Part shown: positions 1-5,800 of the stretch, piece after piece | Numbering within the stretch: the stretch's first letter is position 1 | Layout of the letters: each line of letters starts with the position of its first letter | Source: Chloroflexota bacterium | GTDB lineage: Bacteria > Chloroflexota > Dormibacteria > Dormibacterales > Dormibacteraceae | NCBI GenBank assembly: GCA_003446775.1 | Contig: DMCH01000076.1 | Span: 816 to 6,820 of the forward strand | Length of the DNA: 6,005 bases | Direction of reading: 5' to 3' | Made by a program: the position numbers and the translations under genes | Notes under the pieces: generated by a model | Databases searched by the model: none | Seen by the model: the letters and a program-made list of their open reading frames with translations, nothing else | Told to the model about the DNA's origin: nothing

Positions 1-51
1 TGGGCGTACGGCGAGGCCACCGGCGCGATGGCGCCCATCGAGGCGACCTGA
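1..51 (+). CDS. C-terminal end of an unidentified protein (partial)
   Basis: The first reading frame is open from the window edge and ends in TGA at 49-51, giving the 16-residue tail WAYGEATGAMAPIEAT. The next gene starts only 5 bases downstream in the same direction, so this is most likely the last part of an upstream operon gene rather than a chance open stretch. The tail carries no motif I can assign to a family, and the start lies outside the window. Confidence 0.5.
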   Translation, partial: WAYGEATGAMAPIEAT

Positions 52-56
52 CACAG

Positions 57-347
57 ATGCTGACCGCTGTCCTGCTCGTCAAATCGACGCGCGCAGGCCT
101 GACGAGCCTCGGGCCGAAGCTGGCCGATGTGCCGGGCGTGTCTGAGGTGTACACGGTCACGGGCGAGTGGGATTTCGTGGCCATCGTTCGGGTGCGCGAG
201 CACGAACAGCTCGCCGATGTGGTCACCCAGAGGCTGACCAAGCTCGAGGGCATCGAGCGTACTCAGACGATGGTCGCGTTTCAGCAGTTCTCGGCTCACG
301 ACCTAGAGGCGATGTTCGGCCTCGGCGTCGAGGACCGCCCGACCTAG
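57..347 (+). CDS. Stand-alone Lrp/AsnC ligand-binding (RAM) domain protein
   Basis: This 96-residue protein consists of only the effector-binding half of Lrp/AsnC regulators. The predicted order is the family's beta-alpha-beta-beta-alpha-beta fold: strand near 2-9, helix near 14-26, strand pair near 29-46 around the typical GEWDFVAI turn (36-43), helix near 49-64 and strand near 68-78. No helix-turn-helix precedes it, and only 5 bases separate the ATG from the upstream stop, so there is no room for a DNA-binding domain in this gene. Such stand-alone RAM proteins are known in archaea and high-GC bacteria. They form oligomers that bind amino acids or similar small ligands, and may assemble with full-length Lrp proteins. 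No strong Shine-Dalgarno is seen, so translation coupled to the upstream gene is likely. The family call is firm; the ligand and target are unknown. Confidence 0.88.
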   Translation: MLTAVLLVKSTRAGLTSLGPKLADVPGVSEVYTVTGEWDFVAIVRVREHEQLADVVTQRLTKLEGIERTQTMVAFQQFSAHDLEAMFGLGVEDRPT

Positions 348-356
348 GGCGCTTTT
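336..356 (+). terminator. Possible weak intrinsic terminator after the RAM-domain gene
   Basis: CGCCC (336-340) pairs with GGGCG (347-351) around a 6-base loop, followed by C and TTTT (353-356). The stem overlaps the TAG stop of the RAM-domain gene. The arrangement fits a short rho-independent terminator, but the stem is only 5 bp and the T-run only 4, so it may be inefficient. Confidence 0.4.
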
Positions 357-361
357 CCGCA

Positions 362-418
362 CGTTTGGCGCCAACGGGACCCTATCAAGGCTGGAATTAC
401 GCTCGTTTGGCGCCAGCG
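362..418. repeat. Two direct copies of a palindromic CGTTTGGCGCCA box
   Basis: CGTTTGGCGCCAACG (362-376) and CGTTTGGCGCCAGCG (404-418) differ at one of 15 positions and start 42 bp apart, about four helical turns. Each contains the perfect palindrome TGGCGCCA; in the first copy it extends to TTGGCGCCAA (365-374). A third core, TGGCGCCAAAAC (487-498), lies in inverted orientation inside the 3' end of the neighbouring PHP gene. By eye I found no other TGGCGCCA in the window, although plain GGCGCC is common. The boxes sit between two converging genes, so an ordinary promoter operator is not expected there. They could be protein-binding sites, remnants of a small repeat element, or RNA-level structure. 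Confidence 0.5.
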
Positions 419-422
419 ATTC
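394..422. other. Imperfect inverted repeat between convergent genes
   Basis: GAAT-TA-CGCT (394-403) pairs with AGCG-ATTC (415-422), leaving a two-base bulge and an 11-base loop that contains the second TGGCGCCA palindrome. It lies 10 bases past the PHP gene stop on the - strand and could act as a 3'-end hairpin for that transcript. No T-run follows on either strand, so it is not a classical intrinsic terminator. Confidence 0.3.
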
Positions 423-431
423 GCTTCAGCA

Positions 432-1136
432 CTAAATCTGACCGCGGAGCCGCCTTACCGGTAGGTCGACCAGGGCGCGCCACTGCTGGCGCCAAAACAT
501 GCCTCTGGGCACGCTTAGCTTCCCGGGACCGCGGCGCGGCGTGGTCGTGCACTCGAGGATGGCGGTCCGGAAGTCGCGCTCGTAGGCGGTCACGACCTGC
601 GCAATGTCGTGGCTTCCGAAGTGGCAGTCGCTGGAGCCAATCAACGCTCCGAGCCGCTCCCGATTGGCGTCAATGAATGCATCGAGCAAGAGCCGCCGCC
701 GTGCGCCGGTTGGTGCCGTGTACAGGACTTCGATGCCGTCGACCGGCTCGTTGTCGATGAGACGGCGCAGCATTTCCGGCTGGATCGAGGCGAAATATGT
801 GGGCATGAACGGATGGGGAATGATCACGAGCCCGCCCTGGTCCCGAATCGCCTTCACGGTGTCCTCAACCGACATCGACCGCTTGATCGGCTTCTCGAGG
901 AACCAGCCGAGGATGTGTGTCTGCGCTGGCCACGCGGTGGTCGTCTCCTGCCCCATCACGATGGCGAGTCCCGCGGCTTCGCCTCGCTCCTTGACCTCGC
1001 GAGCCGAGGCCATCGTGTCGTGGTCGGTGATCGCGATCAGGTCGAGGCCCGCCTTCACCGCGGCGTCGACGAGCTGCGCCGGCGTCACCATGCCGTCAGA
1101 CGCGAGCGTGTGGCAGTGAGGGTCGGCGATTGACAT
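432..1136 (-). CDS. PHP-family metal-dependent phosphoesterase
   Basis: With the chosen start this is a 234-residue cytoplasmic PHP-domain hydrolase. PHP enzymes use a multi-metal centre to cleave phosphomonoesters or nucleotide ends. The ligand set looks complete: H7 and H9 of HCH with D14, D38-H39 of ITDHD, E64, H74, H108 of IPHP, E136, and D170 with H172 of SSDCH. It resembles stand-alone PHP proteins such as the TrpH/YciV nucleotidase group, and is not a DNA polymerase PHP domain or a histidinol phosphatase, but the substrate cannot be read from sequence. The frame extends to an ATG at 1191-1193. I prefer the ATG at 1134-1136 because the conserved beta strand and HxH motif begin there, and the 19 extra residues are non-conserved in character. 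It is divergent from the membrane-protein gene and convergent with the RAM-domain gene. Confidence 0.9.
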   Translation of the reverse strand: MSIADPHCHTLASDGMVTPAQLVDAAVKAGLDLIAITDHDTMASAREVKERGEAAGLAIVMGQETTTAWPAQTHILGWFLEKPIKRSMSVEDTVKAIRDQGGLVIIPHPFMPTYFASIQPEMLRRLIDNEPVDGIEVLYTAPTGARRRLLLDAFIDANRERLGALIGSSDCHFGSHDIAQVVTAYERDFRTAILECTTTPRRGPGKLSVPRGMFWRQQWRALVDLPVRRLRGQI

Positions 1137-1145
1137 CGAGCTTGC

Positions 1146-1173
1146 AATGTAGCTGTCTTGTCCGCGCGGCCAA
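1146..1173 (-). promoter_or_regulatory. Candidate promoter of the PHP gene
   Basis: On the - strand TTGGCC (1173-1168) and TACATT (1151-1146) are 16 bp apart and resemble -35 and -10 hexamers. The -10 ends 9 bases before the ATG at 1136, so transcription would begin at or next to the start codon. A nearly leaderless message fits the absence of a Shine-Dalgarno and supports the shorter start. Promoter-like matches are common by chance, so this remains tentative. Confidence 0.35.
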
Positions 1174-1186
1174 GAGGTAAAGCCAG

Positions 1187-1215
1187 GTGACATTGGCTTG
1201 TCCGCCGCCTAGATT
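1187..1215 (+). promoter_or_regulatory. Candidate promoter of the membrane-protein gene pair
   Basis: GTGACA (1187-1192) and TAGATT (1210-1215) are separated by 17 bp, the optimal sigma-70-type spacing. The predicted transcript start lies about 5 bases before the TTG start at 1227, giving a very short leader and matching the lack of a Shine-Dalgarno. It is back to back with the candidate PHP promoter, and the two -35 elements are about 14 bp apart. The assignment comes from hexamer matching alone. Confidence 0.35.
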
Positions 1216-1226
1216 TACACCCCACA

Positions 1227-1745
1227 TTGAGGGATGAGACCTCGGCCAAGAACGTGGCGGCGGTTCAGGCTGGGCCGGCAGCCGTGGCCTCGCCGCCACC
1301 GCAAGGCGCCGAACTCGCCTACCTCGTAGCAAGCACAAAGAACGAAGCCGTTCTGCGCTCGATTGATGACCTGGACCGAAAAATCGCCGTCGCCATCGCT
1401 GCACTCGGTGTCGCGGCCGCCGCCGTGATCAGTGCCCAGCTTCCGAGAGTCCTCGAGATCGTTCTGTGCGGCTGGCTGATCGTCGGCGTCGTTCAGGGTC
1501 TCAGGGCCTTCGTGTATGACGACCAATACCAGGATGCCCCCAAAGCGCGTACATATGCCGGATACGCAGAGCAAAAAATGGGACCGGAGGAGATGAGGTG
1601 GCGAGCGCTACCCGTGCTCCTCGATGCGATTGACTTCAACAAATCGAAGCATCATCTAAAAGGACAGCGACTCAACCACCTGGTGTTCACATTGGCAGTT
1701 GTTGCCGTAGTCGCTCTTGCCGGCCGCTTGGTGGAGTCGTTGTAG
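1227..1745 (+). CDS. Predicted three-helix membrane protein of unknown function
   Basis: This 172-residue protein is not one I can name. Residues 1-50 are a soluble, partly Ala/Pro-rich N-terminus. Hydrophobic segments at about 53-72 and 75-95 form a tight helical hairpin. A charged section (about 97-148) containing helix-rich AEQKMGPEEMRWRAL and DFNKSKHHLKGQRLN leads into a third hydrophobic segment at about 150-167. Lys/Arg distribution suggests N-terminus and middle section in the cytosol. A TM pair, a charged helical stalk with an N-x-x-K-like stretch, and a terminal TM recall the general layout of SLATT-type and Pycsar-type membrane effectors. This is a resemblance in architecture only, and no nucleotide cyclase or sensor gene is seen. 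The start is TTG; GTG at 1254 is an alternative. By hand count GC over 1501-1740 is about 55%, below the neighbours, suggesting an accessory or acquired gene. A tiny X-Pro gene follows 16 bases later. Confidence 0.7.
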   Translation: MRDETSAKNVAAVQAGPAAVASPPPQGAELAYLVASTKNEAVLRSIDDLDRKIAVAIAALGVAAAAVISAQLPRVLEIVLCGWLIVGVVQGLRAFVYDDQYQDAPKARTYAGYAEQKMGPEEMRWRALPVLLDAIDFNKSKHHLKGQRLNHLVFTLAVVAVVALAGRLVESL

Positions 1746-1761
1746 GGGTAAGATCGAGAAC

Positions 1762-1890
1762 ATGAGCGAGTCGTCGTCGACACCCGCACCGAAGCCGGTT
1801 CCCGTACCAAAACCGGCTCCGATGCCGCGCCCTGACCCGAACTTGATCGATTGGGTTGGTAAAGGCGCTCCGGGCGGCAAGAGCAAGTAG
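1762..1890 (+). CDS. 42-residue X-Pro repeat microprotein
   Basis: An ATG at 1762 opens a 42-residue frame ending in TAG at 1888-1890. Residues 7-26 are ten consecutive X-Pro dipeptides, with prolines at every even position from 8 to 26 and basic residues at 11, 17 and 23, that is every sixth residue. Such runs form stiff polyproline-II-like rods, as in TonB; 20 residues would span about 6 nm. The rod ends in a short segment beginning DPNLIDW and then a basic Gly/Lys tail. The proline codons are mixed (CCC, CCG, CCA, CCT), arguing for selection on protein sequence rather than DNA repeat slippage. No signal peptide or membrane helix is present. It follows the membrane-protein stop by 16 bases, with AGGGG at 1744-1748 as a rather distant ribosome site, so co-expression is likely. 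Its function is unknown; a linker or partner for the membrane protein is an inference. Confidence 0.55.
   Translation: MSESSSTPAPKPVPVPKPAPMPRPDPNLIDWVGKGAPGGKSK
1793..1818 (+). repeat. Perfect 8-bp inverted repeat inside the X-Pro gene
   Basis: AGCCGGTT (1793-1800) and AACCGGCT (1811-1818) are perfectly complementary around a 10-base loop, giving a stable predicted mRNA hairpin about 30 bases into the small gene. No T-run follows on either strand, so it is not an intrinsic terminator. Part of the symmetry may simply come from repeated Lys-Pro-Val and Lys-Pro-Ala codons. Confidence 0.4.
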
Positions 1891-1909
1891 ACAGGATGAG
1901 TTCGCTGAC

Positions 1910-2791
1910 CTAGTCCTCAAACCATGAGCGCACGAAGGCTTCAGGGTCGAAGGGCTCCAGGTCGTCGATGCCCTCCCCCACTCCCGCCAGCTTGACCGGG
2001 ACGTCGAGCTCATTTTCGATCGCAATCACCGCGCCGCCCTTGGCGCTGCCGTCGAGCTTGGCCAGGACGAGCCCGGTAATGGGGATCGCTTTGTGGAACG
2101 CACGGGCTTGCGCGAGGCTCGACAGCCCGAGGACGGCGTCGAGCACCAGCAGCGACTCATAGGCGCCGCCATCGCGCGCCTTGGTCGTGACGCGACCTAC
2201 CTTCGCGAGCTCCTCGAGCAGGTTGCGCTGCGTCTGCAAGCGGCCGGCGGTATCGACGAGGACCACGTCGTTCCCACGGCTGCGCGCGTGGCGCACGCCG
2301 TCGAAGACCACGGCGGCAGGGTCCGCACCCGGCTTCCCGGCAAAGCTGGCCGCCCCCGCGCGCTCAGCCCACGCCAGCATCTGCTCGATGCCGGCGGCGC
2401 GGTACGTGTCCGCCGCCACCACGAGCGGATTCCGCCCCTGAGTGCGGAGGCGATGGGCGAGCTTGCCGATCGTCGTCGTCTTCCCGGCGCCGTTGATTCC
2501 GTACAGGAGAATGCATGCGGGCGAGCCGCTCAGATCGAGCTCGCGAGGTCGTTTCGACATCGCGGCCAAAGCAGCCTCGCTGAGGGCCGACTCGGCCTCT
2601 TCGCTCGTACGCGGGGCGCGGACGCGCACTGCGGCAGCCAGGCGCGCAGCCATCGCCGGGCCCATGTCGGCGGAGACCAACAGGTCTTCGAGCTCTTCGT
2701 AATACCCGCCCGCCAGCGGCGGGCTGAGCGCACGCATGCCGGCGGCGAGAACCTTCCTCGTGCGTCCGCTCACGCGGCTCCAGACGCTCAC
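1910..2791 (-). CDS. ftsY: Signal recognition particle receptor FtsY (NG domains)
   Basis: FtsY is the membrane-associated GTPase that docks SRP-bound ribosomes for co-translational membrane protein insertion. At 293 residues it is a minimal form: a short amphipathic basic N-terminus (1-25), the four-helix N domain (about 26-85), then the G domain. The GTPase motifs are GINGAGKTT (98-106), DTYRA (128-132), DTAGR (180-184), AKLDG (244-248, where TKLDG is usual) followed by SAKGG, and GVGEG (270-274). There is no acidic A domain, as in many non-proteobacterial FtsY. The stretch usually reading DATTGQNA is DAVLGLSS (218-225), an unusual change in a segment that in SRP GTPases lies near the Ffh-FtsY interface. 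The start is GTG at 2789-2791, 11 bp after the smc stop; a GTG at residue 7 preceded by GGAG is a close alternative. Transcription is probably from the smc promoter upstream. Confidence 0.95.
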   Translation of the reverse strand: MSVWSRVSGRTRKVLAAGMRALSPPLAGGYYEELEDLLVSADMGPAMAARLAAAVRVRAPRTSEEAESALSEAALAAMSKRPRELDLSGSPACILLYGINGAGKTTTIGKLAHRLRTQGRNPLVVAADTYRAAGIEQMLAWAERAGAASFAGKPGADPAAVVFDGVRHARSRGNDVVLVDTAGRLQTQRNLLEELAKVGRVTTKARDGGAYESLLVLDAVLGLSSLAQARAFHKAIPITGLVLAKLDGSAKGGAVIAIENELDVPVKLAGVGEGIDDLEPFDPEAFVRSWFED

Positions 2792-2802
2792 GACCGGATG
2801 GA

Positions 2803-5800
2803 TCAGCCGGCCTGGGCCGCGCGATTGCCTGGCAACGCCCCTTGTGCCGTGGCGGGCTTTCGGATGTCTTCCAGGCGGACCGAAACGATGTGGGAGGCGC
2901 CGCTCTCGTCGAGGTGGATGCCGTACAGCGTCGACGCGTGCGACATCGTCACGTGGTTGTGCGTGATGACGAGAAACTGTCGCTCGGCGCCGAGGCGCGC
3001 CACCATCTCTCCGAAACGCCCCACGTTCGCATCGTCGAGGGCGGCGTCTACTTCATCGAGGATGGTGAACGGGCTCGGGTTGACCTCATCGAGTGCCAGC
3101 ACCAGGGCGAGGGCGGCGAGCGACCTCTCGCCCGACGAGAGCAGCGTCACGTTCTGAAGTCGCTTGCGTGGCGGCTGGACGAGAATCTCGACCCCAGACC
3201 GCGGACCTTCGGCGCCGTCGGCGTGGCGCAGCGTGGCCCGTCCGCCGGGCGCAAGCTGCGAAAAATATTCGTGGAAGTTGGTCGCGACCGCGCCGAAGAC
3301 CGCCTCGTAGCGAGACTCCTCTTCTTCGCGCAGCTTGGCGATGAGCTGTTCGAGGTCTCCGCGAGCGGCCGCGATGTCGTCCAGCTGGGTGCGGAGCGTT
3401 TCGAACCGCTCCTCGAGCTCTCGGCACTCGGCTTCGGCAAGCGCGTTGGTGGGCCCGATCTCCTGCAAGCGCCGCTCCAGCGCCCGCATCTCCTTCTCGC
3501 GTGCCTTGCCGCCCGGAATCTCCTCAGGCGCAACTCCGTCCGGCATGCGCAGCCGGATCTCCTCCATGCGCGCTGCATGAAGCTCGGCCTCTCGCGTCAC
3601 CAGCTCGAGGTTGCCCTCCAGCGTTCCGGCCTTGAGCCGGGCGTCGATGCGCGCTTCTTCCAGGGCGACCAGGCGCCGCGCGCCCTCCGCCATCTCGGCT
3701 TCTTCGCCAGGTGCTTCGCGCTCCGCTTCGACGAGGCGTTTCGTCGCCGATTCGGCCTCCGCACCGAGGCGGGGCAACACCTCAGCCGCTAATGCGGCGC
3801 TGCTCTCTGCTTCGGCCACCCGGCGGCTGCGCTCTTCCGCCACCAGGCGATGGCGAGCGAGGTCTTCCTCCACGGCGCCGAGCTGTCGTCGCAGATCCTC
3901 GCCGCGATCGTGCCAGCGCGCTCGTTCCAGCTCGGCGTGCCGCGAGGCCGCCCGCTGCGTCGCCACCGCGGCGAGCTCGGCGGCCTTGGCCGCAGCCACT
4001 TTCTCTGCCTCTGCCGCCAGCCGCTCGAGCTCCGGCACCTTGGCGGCTTCGATCCTCTCCGCCTCTCGCGCTGCTTCGAGCAGCCGCTCAGACTCCTCCA
4101 GGCTTGTCGCTCCGGCGGCGTGCGTCCGCAGGTCGTCGAGCCTGGCCTCGGCCTCTTTGATCCGCTTGGCAGCGACGTCGCCACCCGCAGCGACGGGCGC
4201 CAAAGTCTCGATTTCCTGCTCCAGCCGCGCACGTCGCGCGTCGATCTCGACCCGCGGGTCGGCTCCGGCGCGGATCAGTCCCGGTTCGCGATATACGCCC
4301 GCGATCGTCACGTCTACACCGACCACTACATGCCCCAAGAGCCGGCGCGCCACCAGCTCGAAACCCTTGCGGATCCGAACGTGACGAAACATGGATCCTG
4401 CCTTTGGCTCAGGAGCGGCAGCGACCGGGTAGAGAACCGTGAGCTGTGACCGGTTCATCTCTCCCGCGCTCACGGCCGACTCCTCGTCAGCGGCCACCAG
4501 GGCATCCGCCAGAGGACCGAGCGCAGCCGACAACGCGCGCTCGTAGCCAGGCTCCGCAGTGAGGACGTCTCCCAGCCGTATGAGGCCGGGCGCCGTCCCT
4601 GGTCGCAGCGATTCGAGACCCTCGAGCTGGGATCGCAGTCTGGCGATCGTGACGGCGGCGGATTCTGCCGTTCGGGCCGCGGACCTCTCTGAAGCGAGCG
4701 CTGATTCCGCCTCCGGAATCTCGTGGGCTGACTCTGCCCCCGCACGCGATCGACCGACCTGCTGCTCGAGGAACTCGCGCCTCGTGCGCAGGCCGGCGAG
4801 CGACGACGTGGCGATGGCAACCGCGCGCAGAGCCTGCTCGGCCGCGCGCTGGGCATGCTGCGCCTGCGTCGGATCCGCCGGTTCGTTTGCCGGCGCCAGG
4901 CGGGGCACCGCCTCGAGCGCTCGCACCGCCTGAACGAGCTCGTCGTTCAGTTGCTCGCGAAGCGCTTCGGCAACGCCGGCCTGGCGGCGGTGTTCCGCGT
5001 CTTCGCGACGCAGGGCCTCCGCGAACGCCGCATGGCTCTCGGCCCGCTCCTTGGCGAGCTCGAGCGAGTGCTCACCCGCGGCCAGCTCGAGCCGCAGCCG
5101 ACCCAGCGTGGTCTGGCGGTTGAGCCTTCGGTCCTGCGCGGCCTGCATCTCTACGCGCCATCCGGCGAACTCGGCCTCCGCTGATCGGGCCTGCTCGCGC
5201 GCCTCGATCAGGCGCCGTTCCAGTGACTGCGCTTGCGTCGACGCCCGCCGGTGGGCGTCTCGAGCTTCGCGCCACTCCTCCCAGACAATGCTTCCGCGCA
5301 ACAGCTCCAGCCGCGCCTGCGCTTGTGCCGCCTCTCGCGCCGCTGTCGCTTGATCGCGGACGACCTCCAGGCGCGGTTCGATCTCGGAGCGCAGGTCCTC
5401 GAGGCGGAGCAGGTTCTGGGCCAGCTCGGTCAGCCGCTGAGCGGCCTCCTGGCGCCGCGCTTTCACGCCACGAACCTGAGCTGCCTCTTCGAGCAGTGCA
5501 CGCCGTTCCGCGGGCGAGCACACGACGATCGTCTCGATGTCGTGTTGGTCGATGATCGCGTAGGAGTCGACCGTGAGACCCGTCGATGCGAGGATGTGGA
5601 TGAGGTCGCGGCGGCGCACGCGGGTGCCGTTGAGGAAGTAGTCGCTTTCGCCGTCGCGCTCGATGCGCCGCTTGATCGCGACCTCGTGGTAGTCCACCGG
5701 GAGCCGGCCCGCGGTGTTGTCGAAGACTACGGTCACCTCGGCGTACGCGGCCCGCGAGCGACGCTCCCCTCCGGCGTAGATCACCTCTTCCATCTTCTTG

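Noticed and set aside
604..1133. Two overlapping + strand open frames opposite the PHP gene
   Set aside because: The - strand frame carries the full PHP metal-ligand set, while these carry none.
1134..1193. Longer PHP start at the ATG 1191-1193 adding 19 residues
   Set aside because: The extra residues have no family character, and the conserved strand and HxH motif begin right after the ATG at 1134-1136. A promoter-like sequence also lies within the extension.
1891..1909. Terminator between the X-Pro gene and ftsY
   Set aside because: The 19-bp gap has no stem with a T-run on either strand; the two transcripts probably overlap at their ends.
2093..3157. Long + strand open frame of 354 codons opposite ftsY and the smc 3' end
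   Set aside because: It is antisense to two genes with clear family motifs. Its translation is Arg/Ala-rich with no recognisable domain, as expected from GC-rich complementary frames.
2842..3792. Long + strand open frame of 316 codons opposite smc
   Set aside because: It mirrors the codon bias of smc on the other strand, has no motifs and no convincing start signal.
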